Source: Dendrophyllia cribrosa (taxonomy: Eukaryota; Cnidaria; Anthozoa; Scleractinia; Dendrophylliidae). Taken from it: a stretch of DNA of 64,000 nt. Positions 1 to 12,400 of this stretch are shown here, one piece after another. A program made the position numbers and the translations under genes. The stretch's first letter is position 1, and each line of letters opens with the position of its first letter. The stretch covers positions 10,280,328-10,344,327 of the forward strand of contig JAJLRJ010000007.1 of the NCBI GenBank assembly GCA_024195265.1, given 5' to 3'. The notes below the pieces were generated by a model. It saw only the letters and a list, made by a program, of their open reading frames with translations. It searched no databases and was not told where the DNA came from.

Positions 1-90
1 CGCGAGAATTTTTTAGCCAATCACAAAGCATAACAGTGCAAAACCAAAGCAATTGCGAAATTACTTTTGACACTCAACTGAAAACTCTAG
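1..90 (-). repeat. partial copy of a dispersed repeat also at 2395-2790 and 13417-13680
   Basis: The stretch containing TTTAGCCAATCACAAAGCA and GCAAAACCAAAGCAATTGCG closely matches 13595-13660 and, inverted, 2465-2530. It marks a dispersed family cut by the window edge. Confidence 0.6.
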
Positions 91-221
91 AAACTGTTGT
101 AACCCACCTTAACAGTAACCATGAATCATAACTAATAATTCGTGCACCACGCCTATTATAAGTCACCCATTCGGCCTCTAATGTGTTGTGTTCAGTAACA
201 GTATCCTTGTTTATCTCACAG

Positions 222-453
222 TCCCCTTATGAGGCCCTTCTGAAAGCCGGAATGGTCCTTCGCTACAGAATGTCCCTGAATCAATCACCTAAACTCATCC
301 GTGGCCGAAGACTTGGAAACCAAATTGTGAAAAGATGCTTTGTTGGTTTTGAGGCGATTGACTGGATGACAAAGATCACCCCACTCGTTCACGGCCGCTT
401 TCACGCTATCGCTATGTTACAGGCGTTGCTGGAAGAAGGAGTCGTTACTTACG
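222..453 (+). CDS. RAPGEF4: RAPGEF4-like exon 1 in window: DEP domain, first part
   Basis: It follows a TTTATCTCACAG acceptor and ends at GTAAGA in phase 1. It encodes the DEP start ([12 protein letters not shown], then the VDWM-type segment read here as IDWM). DEP targets EPAC to membranes. Earlier exons must lie left of the window, because no initiator Met precedes it after the splice site. Confidence 0.92.
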
Positions 454-3400
454 GTAAGAATGAGAGACAAAATTTTCCAGCACTGCTTAAGGTAGCTCCA
501 AGTATTTTTTTTGGGTCACACTTCCATTTTTGAATGTGCCTATACATAATCTGAATTTGACATCACGTAGCGCATTTATTCGCTTGTCGCGGGTAGCCCA
601 AAAATCGAAAGATATTTAGGAAAAACTGTTTTTCGCCATGTTTGTTTACCGTTGCTCTGGAAAAGCTGATTAGCATAGAAAGAGCATCGTCCAAAACTTT
701 CATCCAAGCCTAACATCTGGTATCAAATTCAGATTCATTGATCTAAAGTAAGATTATGTATAAGCGCATTCAAAACGGCATGTGTGATCCAAAAAAACTA
801 CTGTACTTGGAGCCACCTTAACACTGACTTTTCTTAATCACGCAATACGGTGCTTAACTAACGGGTTTGTTTATGGTACGGGAAACCCCATAAATGCCGG
901 CTATTTAAAAGTAACCCGCCACAGTCGGCGCCGGTTTCCGTGCGGTCGCCCGCGTTTCGCACCGCTGACCGTTCAGCGTTATGTTGTCTGCTCCGGTATC
1001 ACCTGTAGCCTTTATACTCATGCACCCAACTATATTACCGTGGAGTATTGCCTGTTTTATCCGTTGTTAGGATCCATCAGTGTGGTAAAGTCGTCGGACA
1101 ACAGGACATTATATGCTGGATGAAATTTCGCAGAATAGCGATTTCAATGTAGTCTCCCACGCGTGCAGCTATTATTTGTGTCGTCACGCAACGCTTCTCT
1201 CCATTGAGCGTTGCGTGACGACACAAATAACGGATGCGTGGGGGTCTAATTACAATGCTGCTTGTAAATATACAAATATTCACTTTATGTCAAATCGACA
1301 TTTGCTACAAAACCGACAAGCGGTCTTGTGAAAAGTATAAACAGTTGTTGGAGTTGGTCACTGCTAAGGTTAAAAAGACAAGAGACATCTGTCTAACTTT
1401 TAAAAGTAAGGTGAAACTATTCGGGGGGAAAAAGTGTTTAATTTAGATAGTGACATTTCGGTTTTTATTATGTAAACTTTAATGAAATGAAATGTAAGGA
1501 TTTCTGCCACTGCGGAAAAATTATTTCTCGGCACATGTCAAGCTAGCTACCTTGTTTGCCCCCGGGGGGGGGGGGGGGGGGGGGGTACTCAACAAAGTTT
1601 TGTACGGGGTGCTCCGCCCCGAGGTCCAAACCCTTACCCTTTCATATACTGTTTTTGGCAGAAAAGGTAACCCTTTCATATACCTTTCATTGAAAATGGT
1701 ACCCCTTTCATATAGCCTTTACGTACGTCTGTTTGATATATTTTGAACGACTTTTTTTATAATACTTAAATGGCAATTTTCCCTACCTTTTTTATGCTTC
1801 AACTCGTGTTTTCGCTATCCTTTCCTATTCTTCGTGAAATCCCTACCCTTTCATATACTTCAACTCGTGAAATCCCTACCCTTTCATATACCTCCAGTCT
1901 AAAAAAGGTACCCCTTTCGGGCGGAGCATCCCCGTATAGCCCATTATAGGGAGTACCCCCCCCCCCCCCTCCCCCAACCGGGGTGTTTGCCCTTATGATG
2001 TGAGCTAAAAGGCGTTGGTCTACAATCGAAGTATCTTCTGATCTTTCGAGTAAATCTTCGGTCATCTTCGGCAATCTTCGGTAAATTTCGGAAAGGGATG
2101 GGGAACGTACGTTCGTACAGCCTTAGGACAGTATTTGGAGAACAGTAATTTTACATCTCCGCGCACTCATGTATTATTTTCTATTTCTATTTTATTCACA
2201 GTCAACAGTTCCGAATGTGAATTCAAAGACGAAGACCTTCTTTACCGGTTTGCCGTTGATGAGGATGAAGGCGAAAGGCCAGGTGAAGAGGGGTACACTG
2301 AAGAGGACTTTGATGATGCATTGCTCATGCTCAGTAGATCTGGACCTGACGCCCAGCTTAGATTAGCGCTAAGGAAAAGGTGATTCAACTAAATATAACA
2401 GTGGAACCACTAGTGAAAGCTATCTCTCTCGGGAGATGTCTCCTAGTGGAAATTTTCGCCGTAGGTTTTCAATTGAGTGTCGAAAATAATCTCGCAATTG
2501 CTTTAGATTTGCATTCCTCGCGCCACTTAATCAACCAATCAGAAGTAAAACTAAAACCAATCGTGACTTACTCGCACGCGTTTTCCCGCGCTTGGCGCCG
2601 GCTACTTGTACGTGCGTCTACTTCTGATTGGTTCATTGGATTGTCTGTCTCTGTTCTGATTGGTTCATTGGATTGTCTGTCTCTATTCTGATTGGTTCAT
2701 TGGATTGTCTGTCTGTGTTGTGATTGGCTAGAGTGATTACTTTGGTTTTGGTTTTAAGACACTTATAAATTCGAAACTGTTCTGTAGAAGCAAGAGATTA
2801 TTTTCTCTTGGTAGAAGATATTCATTTACTGGAAGTGAATACTTACGTTAAACGTTCTCTTATATGCTATGGAAGTTCCCCTTCTTAAAGGGAACCCCCA
2901 TTGTCAGAACAAATTGACGTTAAATTGTTGGAAATAAATTCGAAATTTAATTTTTTAAAAGAACAGGTACAAATATAATTTTATTGTACAAATAAAATGG
3001 ATAAAGATATCGCGTATTTTCGCTTTTAAATTTCCTGCGCGCCGCCATTTTGAATATTTATGACGTGTTACGGTTGCCGCTATTGTTAAGAATCGAAGTT
3101 CTTTTGTATGATTTTTTCCCCGAGCGCTGAAGTCGTTAGCTAAAGTTTTTTCTTTTTTTGCTTTAGGGCCTCTGACAGAAATTCAGATGATTTGGCTTTA
3201 ATTTACGAGGAGCTTCTTCATATGAAAGCACTTCAGCACTTATCAACAATGGTAAGCCTCTCAGTTTTTAAACTGCGTCTAAGTTAGTATTCATGTAAGA
3301 GGAGAGCTTTACGGACTTAGCTTTACGATGAGTCTTGGAACTCGTGGGTGAAACTAGTTCATGTTGTGTTTTGCGCTCTGACGTCATGTTGCAAGGTTTA

Positions 3401-6400
3401 TACGTCAATCAACACTTGGATACCGAGCTGATTGCGTAGTAAGAAAAACTGTACTAAAACAGAAGTTTCAGAGCGAATCTCTAATGTAAATGGTAAAACA
3501 AAAGCACAATAACTTTGGATCTTTACAAAGATCATTTCAATCAAAATATCATTAGTTGTGAAAATGTAAACTTCGCGTTCCCAAGTTGGTCACTTTCTGT
3601 TTACTATTATGCATCTAATTTCTAAACCTTTTTAACTAGGTCGTCCTAAAATAAATTAATTGACACATTTGTTAAAGGGAACCTCCACTGTTATAACAAA
3701 TTGACGTTAAATTGTTGGAAATAAAGTCTACATTAAATGTTTTTTAAAAAACAGGTGCAAATATAATTTTAGTGTACAAAAAAATGGATATGAATATCGC
3801 CTATTTTCGCTTTTAAATTTCCCGCGTGCCGCCATTTTGAATATTTATGACGTGTTACGGTTGTCTTATTAGGGAGCTTGAGCAACCACGACGGCGACGG
3901 CAGCGAGAACGGCACAAAACAATAGGTTTAATGAGCGAAAACAATGCCTCTGCACGTGTTGCACGTGCGTTTTACATTTTCGTACATTTCTTTGCCGTTC
4001 CCTGCAAAACAACAACGTCAAATGATCAAATTATAGGTTTTGTGGAGAACGTGAACACACGACGGTCAATTTTCCTTTTTTTTTTTTGAACTGGAAAGCC
4101 ATCCCTTCAAATTCAGCTGCTGGACAATCCAGTCACATTAAACAAACTAAACAAATTGGAGCAACTGCAAAGTAGTTTAAAACAGCGCAAATCCTTTTTT
4201 CAAGTGACGTTTTCCATGGCGTTGGCTCTCCAAATGCCTTGCAAAAATTCCTGGTTAAATGTCATGCCATGAAATATACAAATCCAAAGTTTTGGGTCAA
4301 TATCTCTAAAGGCCCGTTTACACAGGCGATTTTTGTGGCGATTTTTACGGCGATTTTTGCGGCGATTCCAAATCGCGCGTGTAAACTAGCGGCGATTTCA
4401 TAGCGATTTCGTGGCGATTTCGTGGCAATTTCTTGGCAATTTTATGACCTTTTTGCAGCGGTCATCGAAGAGCGCATGCGATATGTTAACACAAAGCACG
4501 ACAGCACCATGTCTCCAATTGTGCTACTTTGTTGCAAATGAAAACGTAACATGTAACATGAATGGTTATATTGAAATAGACGTAGAGGCGACTCAAATAG
4601 CTGCAGTGTGTTTGCTGTTTCATTATTTCATCATTTATTCCTCGCTGAATGTCAACTCTTGCAGCGATTTTCTTATCCAATCGCTTGTAGTCGGGTGAAC
4701 ATGTATTGAAGAGGCACTCTTTCTCTGCCCAACGGTTAATTATATACTCTTCTTCTAAAGCCGTCCAAGTTTTCTTGCTTCCTTTCTTTTTTGGAGACTT
4801 CGAAGGTGTACAAACAGCGTCCGCCATGTTTGCGACAAAACACCCTTGCGGGGGAGGGGGGGGGGGGGGGTACGTCAAAGTAGGTTTTTGTCACCCTCCA
4901 GCGGAAAAATCGCCGGTAAATCGCGTCTAAATTCGACCAAGTTCGAAATAGCGGCGATTTCGTGGCGACAAATCGCCACGAAATCGCCATGAAATCGCCG
5001 CTAGTTTACACGCGCGATTTGGAATCGCCGCGTAAATCGCCGCAAAAATCGCCGTAAAAATCGCCACAAAAATCGCCTGTGTAAACGGGCCTTAATCGTT
5101 CAAAAGATATGGGCATTTGAAAATGGACCTTTTTCACCTTTTCGAGCATTCTGATTGTGTCCAATAGGGTCACATGACTGATTGGCGGGAAATTCAAAAT
5201 GTATTGTCTTTATCAATTTATAGAATTCAACTGGGTCATGCTAGGAACTTCAACCAAAAAGGAATTGAATTAGAGAAGTCACCAAAATTCATTTGACAGA
5301 ATTTTGGTCAGTTTGACCAAATTTTGAGGAAGATCGACAGCTGTCAATCAGAGAGAAATTTCAAATAAAGAAATCACAAAAATAAGTTTTTCTCCCACAG
5401 TTTTTAATATTTTTAAAATCTGTTTTCAGAAATGAGTTTTAAACACCACTTGGCACAAACGTAGTTTCAGCCCCGTAATGTTCGTTAATTTATACAAATT
5501 AACGGGAAATAAACCGAAATATGCGGTTATTTGCATTGGTTTGCATAAATTGTTGCATACAAAAGAACTTCGATTCTTAACAATAGCGGCAACCGTAACA
5601 CGTCATAAATATTCAAAATGGCGGCGCGCGGGAAATTTAAAAGCGAAAATAGGTCATATTCATATCCATTTTTTTGTACAATCAAATTATAATTCCACCT
5701 TTTTTTTAAATTTAAATTTCCACTTTATTTCCAACAATTTATCGTCAATTTGTTCTGACAATTGAGGTTCCCTTTAAATGTAAAAGGCTTTGCACTTCAC
5801 CTACAAACATAAATTGTCAGACTTTTCTTACCCAAAGAATTTCGAAAATGTGTGACTCCATTCAAGTAACTCTGTTGAAAATGCAACCCCATTATAGTCA
5901 ATCCAGCTGTCGCGTGAAAATACGACTACTATTTTCATTTCCCTCGCATCTTTGTCTTGCAGGTTAAAAAGGAAATGGCTGCTGCGGTCGTGTTTGAATC
6001 ACATGACAGAAGAGGAAGTGTGCGTGAGTGTTTATATTTTAAAGGAGCTAACTCATGGTGATTTTGACGTTTGGGAGTCAAAGCTGCCTCAAATTAAAAC
6101 TAATTAACTTTGTCAAACACGAAATGCTAATAGAATACTAAGAGGAAGATATCAAGTGAATTTTTAAAGAAAGAATGGACCATAATATCAGTTTTTGCGA
6201 GTTTTCCAAGACACAAGCGATAAACTTGAAAAAATTGGCCCATTTTTTTCAAGTTGCGATCCATTTTCATCCTGGCCATCCAGATCTGCAGGGGCAGTAC
6301 GCAGCTCTTACAAGGCCTTTTCTGATTTGCTGTGAAAACAATAGAACAAACAACACAACAATGGATCCTAGCCCTAAAAACAAAAGAATTGCGTGATACT

Positions 6401-9400
6401 CAGGTCCAAAGAAATTTATATAGAGGTTGTTTAGAGCTGCGTGGTATCTGCAGCCCAAAACACTTATTTTTTTTACTCTTAAAGCACTAGTAGAGTATTT
6501 TAAAACAAAACTGGACTATTATTTTTGGGGTTGCGCTGATATAAATATCTTTTTTGGGGCTTTTTAAGAACGCAAAAAATTTTGACATAGCCCCTTTAAA
6601 TAAATCGATATTTTGGAAAAAAATGAAAACTACATCAACGAAAGCAAAGTGCGCAATGTGATCTGCTAATACAGTTTCATTTGCATGCCCGTCTTTGCAT
6701 GCATGTATATCGTTCTCTCTGTTTTGTTAATGTTAACGATATGTCAGAAAAGAAATCGTAAACTTTAAAATCGATAAGACAGGACTTTTTCATGCAAAAT
6801 TTACCCTATTCGACCTTCTCTCTTCATTTATCTTCCAGTTTTTAATGAGGGAGAAGAAGGAACATCATGGTACATTATATTAAAGGGCGCTGTGAATGTC
6901 GTGGTACATGGGAAGGTAAAGAGCATTTACTTGACTATCCTCCACGCTCTTTTTCTAGCTTTATTTAGTTGCCTTGGTGATTACACCAGCGTTTCCCGCC
7001 AAACTTTCAGTCGACTTATGATACTTGTAGCAATTCGCTCGATCCGCTGGTTAAGCGTGCACGGGCCCTAAAACAAATGGCGGCGTGTTTTATAATGTAA
7101 GCGCACATATTCCCCGCGCATCTTACACTCTTATAAACTACTCTTTTGTCCCATCCCTGCGAGAAAAAAACGAGCGACTTGGAGCAAGTCTATCGGCTAA
7201 TATGTCTCTAACGTTTGCCGCGTCTACTGTACATGTGCACATCACTCGAAGGCGTAACCATTCAAATGAAAGCAAATGAACAGGGACCGCAGAGAGGGAG
7301 GGACTGGTAAAGCCGCGGCCCCACCATTTTTTTGCGCCCCCGCCCCCACTTTTTTTCGATTTTCAATATGAAAAAATTATTTTCAATTGTCAGCCCTCCC
7401 ACTTTTCACCTTGCTCCGCGGTCCCTGATGAATATAACGTTCCTGTAGAGCTGTTTTTTTTTTATAGTTTGTAAACGAAAGTTTTTATCTGAAGCGGCTA
7501 GGCGGTGAAATAATTGGGGAAAAAAGATGACTTGGATTTTTTGTCTATTTTATAGGGAGTGGTATGTCAGCTTAACGAAGGAGATGAGTTTGGAAAACTG
7601 GCATTAGTTAATAATGCATTGAGGTAAAAGACCAATGATGTTTAACGAAGCTCAATAATGGTCGAATAATGGTTGAAGTAAAAGCTCAAAAACGTTCAAC
7701 GAAGCTCAATAACGGTCAATATTGCATTGAGATTAAAGCTCAATAATGTTTAACGAAGCGCGATAATGGCGGTGAATAGTGCATTGAGGTAAAAGATCAA
7801 TTTTGAGAAATTGCGATTGAGAGGCTGAACGCCTCTGTCTCAATATGTAGCATCGCTCCGTGTTAAAGTTCAGTGAGTAATAATGATGGCAGGGCACCCA
7901 ACGAATTGTTTCGCCAAAAGGTAGTTCGAGCTGTTATACCACCTTCGGATTTTCGGATTACAATACAGATAAAAAGTTAAGGTTCTTAGAACGAAACTGT
8001 AAACTGGCATTTTCAGACCCATTGAAAACTACGCTTGACATTTTCGATCATACGTTTTCGGACAAAAGGATTTTGTTCCTAAAGGCCCGTTCACACAAGC
8101 GATTTCTGCTGCGATTTTTGCTTTGATTTTAGGTACGATTTTGGGTACGACGATTTCATGACGACGCAAAATCGCGCGTGTGAACGGCGGGCGAATTTAC
8201 TGCGACTTTGAAAATTCACGTCGCCGCGATATATTTTGGCAGTTTTCTGACGAAAATCGCAGCAAAATCGCAGTGAAATTTGAATATGTTCAAAACATCG
8301 GCGATATCGCGGCGACACGCGAATTTCCAAAATCCCAGTAAAATCGCTTACACGCGCGATTTTGCGTCGCCATGAAATCGCTGTAAAAATCGCACATAAA
8401 ATTGCAGCAAAAATCACTCGTGTGAACGGGCCTTAACTGTCGCTCTGTTGAATTTTCAGCTGAGCCGTCCGAACAGATCGAAAATTGGTAGCTGATGCAA
8501 ATATTGCTTTAAACGCCGCCATTAAATCGTCAAAAGAAACAAACATGACATTCTGAAGTCGTTGGTGAACTTGGCCTGCTGGGTGTCCCTGGTTAGTGAC
8601 CGATGGAAAACAAACACATGCAATTAGTGAAAATTGCGCAAAAACAGGAGACAAGCGCGAGAAAAGATACAACCAGTGTCAAGCGCGGGAAAACATGAAG
8701 CATGCCAAGCGCGGGAAAACATTTAGGACCCGTCCACACCAATGCGTTTTTGAAAACCCGAAAACGGATAAAAAGATTTGCGTCCACACTAGGAGCTGAA
8801 AAATAATGATCCAAAGATGCGTTTTCATCACCAGGTTCTGCTCGGACGTTTTTCTGTTCAATACGCATGCTCCAATAGCGTCAGCAATACTATGCGTTAC
8901 TAGTTGTGACGTAAGCGTTTTTGAAAAGCTTCGTTTTTGCCGTCCACACTAAAACGATAGACCTGCGTTTTCACAAGTCTCCACTTTGAAAAGCGTTTTC
9001 GAAAACCTCCGTTTTCATCTATTTCATCCTCCGTTTTTTATCGTTTTAGTGTGGACGATCGGTAAAAACGCATAAAAAAGTATGCGTTTTCAAACGAAAC
9101 GCATTAGTGTGGACGGGACCTTAGCATACCAAGCGCGGAAAACATGAAGCATGCCAAGCGTCGGAAGCATGAAGCATGCCAAGCGCGGGAAAACATCTAG
9201 CAAATGCCAAGCATGATTAAAACCCTCTCAACTTCACACCTTACAAACATTTTTTTCCAGGACGGCTACGTTAGAAACTTGTCAAGACATTTGCCAATTG
9301 TTGAAAATTGGAAAGAAAGACTTCAACAGAATTTTCAGGGTATGATTGCTTTGATTGATTGCTGACTTATTGGTAGTTTGTTTATTTCATTGACATATAG

Positions 9401-12400
9401 ACTGTTGGCAGTCCCTCTGGACAGTTGAGAGAGTGAAAGTAAGGCCCCATTTACACGAGCAATTTTTCCTTGACAAGTTTACTTGTCAATTTTTATTGCT
9501 CGTGTAGATGATCAACAAGTTTTCCTTTACAATTTTCCATTGATAAGGTTTCCTTGTTCGTGTAGACGACGAACAAGTTTTTCCTCATATGTTTCGGTTG
9601 TGCCCGCAATGCCTTGCAGTCAGTGGAGTACTTCCGAAAAATTGGTCCCAGTCTTATGTCGAGCTAAAAACAAAATGGCGTCCGTGCAGCCGCCATTTTG
9701 TTTGTCATCTTGCAAGAGACTGGGCACTAAATCAATAATATCCTTGCCACCTTTTCCTTGTTGTCCGTCTACACGAGCAAATTTCTGACTTGACAATTTT
9801 TCCTTGTCAAGGAAAAGCTAGCATGCCAGCTTTTCCTTGACAAGGAAAAATTGTCCACTATTCTCCATCTACACGAGCAATTTTTCCTTGTCAAGGAAAC
9901 TTGTCAAGGAAAAATTGCTCGTGTAAATGAGCCGACCTTGTTTTCGTGATTAACGTCAACGCTCCATTAAGCCCCACTCTCTGTTAACCCCCCCCCCCCC
10001 CCCCCCCCCCCGCCACTCTAATAAGCGCCCCCCCCCTCCAACTCCCTCTCCACACACCAAATCACGGAAGACACAGTCACTTAGGTCGGGTTAGAATCGC
10101 ATTATATTCCTTAATCTCAACATTTTCATCTTCCGATTCCATACTGGAACAGTTTCAATACTTTCTTATCAAGGTGAGAGAGGGAGAGAGTTTTAAATAA
10201 GCCACCCCCACCCCCACCCTCTCCTCTTTATTATTAAGCCCCTCTTGAATACCCGAAAATAAATTCGGGAGCTTAATAGGGCGTTTAACGGTAGATCGCC
10301 CGCTCGACTGACAGAAAAGGGGCAACTAGCAGTCTAACTGACTGACGCACTCACTCACTGACTGACCGACTCACTGACTGACTGTCTGACTGACTGACTC
10401 ACTGACTCGCTGACTCACTGACTCACTGACTGACTCACTGACTGACTCACTGACTGACTCACTGATTCACTGACTCACTGACTCACTGACTCTCTGACTG
10501 ACTGACTCACTGACTCACTGACTGATTTACTGACCGACTTACTGACTGACTGACTGACTGACTCACTCACTCACTCACTGACTCACTGACTTACTGACTG
10601 ACTGACTGACTCACTCACTCACTGACCGACTCACTGACTCACTGACTCACTGACTCACTGACTGATTCATTGATTGATTCATTGATTGGATATTCAGTGG
10701 TAATTTTGCGCCGTTTTTTTCTTCGCAGGACGTGGAGACTAACACAGTTCGTTTAAAGGAACACGGCCAAGATGTGCTTGTGTTAGAAAGGATGAACATA
10801 CGCACAATATTTGGACAAAATGGAAGTGATGCCCCGCAGAAGTAAGGGACATATAAGGCAACACAATTCATAATTTTAAAAAATCAAATATGAAAATGAA
10901 CAACGAAACGGTAATACTTTATGATCTCATCCACATATAATAGTCAGAACTATTTTACAGCGTGCAACAAAGCCATAACTGAAAACGAGTTACAGTGGAA
11001 CCCCGATAAATTATGCACCGGTCAAACGGAACATTCAACATCCCCGGGCAAGCGTTCATAAAAGACGAAGTGTTAAGTAAAATTTTAAAATCTTCAAAAA
11101 CAGTAATTGATCTAATCTTATCGGTTGAGTCATTCCAAGTTCTAGGCACACGGCGAAGATATCATGCAAAACGGAAAGAACTGTCAATGAAAGAAGTGTC
11201 AAAGTAAACCCACCGTTGCCAGCGCTTCTCGCTGCTATTCGTTCTTTCATCTCGGCTTGCGAACTTCTTGCGCGCTCGAAAAAAGTAGCCGGAAAAAAAG
11301 AGTCTGCTCGCATTGTAAAAGATATCAAAACAGGCTTTGGCGACGAGTAGTTCGTGGACTGGCTCTTGGCTGAAAGCCGATTTGATAAACATTAAGAGGA
11401 CGTATGAAATTCAGTGGCAAAGAGGTATCTCGACTTCGATTATCGTACTAAGCCCTGGTTTGGGACTCGTGCGTGCGTCTTTCAGACCATTCAAAACGAC
11501 TCGTATAAATATTTAATCATTCTGTTGAGTATAAAGTTTTCATTTGAATTTCATCCACAAACTCAAAAGTTAGACCTACTTAATACAGCCAGTGCTACGC
11601 ACCATGAAAAACTCTTTATGATCACATTCTACTCTTTTTCAGACTCTCGGTCATGGCCGGTACTCCCGAGAAAATGGTGGAATATCTTCTAGAAACGAGG
11701 ATCGATAAAACATCTTCTTTTGATGGTAACATTTTTTACGCTCCTCTCCTGGATTTTTTCCTTTGATTGTCGGTCATTGTCCTTAACATCCTCGGAGGCC
11801 TTGGGTCTGTTAATCGGGTCGGAACGAGCCAACTCGGCAAAAATCGGCGCGACGAAAGTTTATAGAAGGGGCTTTCGTTGCGCCGACTAACTGCCGCTGG
11901 GTCCCAGAGAATGTGTCCTTAAGAAAATGAAAGGAATTCCTCGTACAACCATTTTATTTTTTATTTATTTTATTTTATAAAATTCACTACCAATAACAAA
12001 TAATTACAAAATATATAACAGTGTAATATAACAGTTCCTATATATAACGAAAAGATAATTGCGCAGCAATAATTAAAGTTTTCCAAAATTCCTCGTTTAT
12101 TTGAGATATTACTCTGTAAAGTACATGAGAGAAAACGGGAGTTTTGAGATGAAATCTCATGCAGTAATCCAAAAATTCCACATTTTACATAATTTAGGGC
12201 GTGACCGATCACATGATGTCAACGGACTTGGTGTACCATCCAAACAATATTTTGTTTCCAAGAAACAGGGTTATAAGCCAGAATATTAGAGTATAAGATA
12301 AAGCTAGAAAAATGATGAGCCATGCGAGCCGAGGGAAAACCGGGGAGAGGGAAAGGCGTGTATTTGATTTTATACTAAGACTTTAAAAGACATGGCCACA

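Larger units (their letters stand above)
3676..5773. mobile_element. TTAA-flanked foldback element (piggyBac-type termini), about 2.1 kb
   Basis: Inverted copies of a roughly 190-bp repeat bound it: 3676-3862, and 5558-5773 on the other strand. Each has AGGGAACC at its outer tip next to TTAA (3672-3675 and 5774-5777). No transposase ORF is seen, so it is non-autonomous. A Harbinger-type MITE (4310-5092) is nested inside. Confidence 0.65.

Noticed and set aside
183..533. Initiation of the host protein at GTG 183
   Set aside because: A clear splice acceptor ends at 221 and the homology starts at 222; the upstream bases are intron.
10311..10690. CRISPR-like repeat array
   Set aside because: Units are 4-bp slippage repeats without spacers, in a eukaryotic intron.
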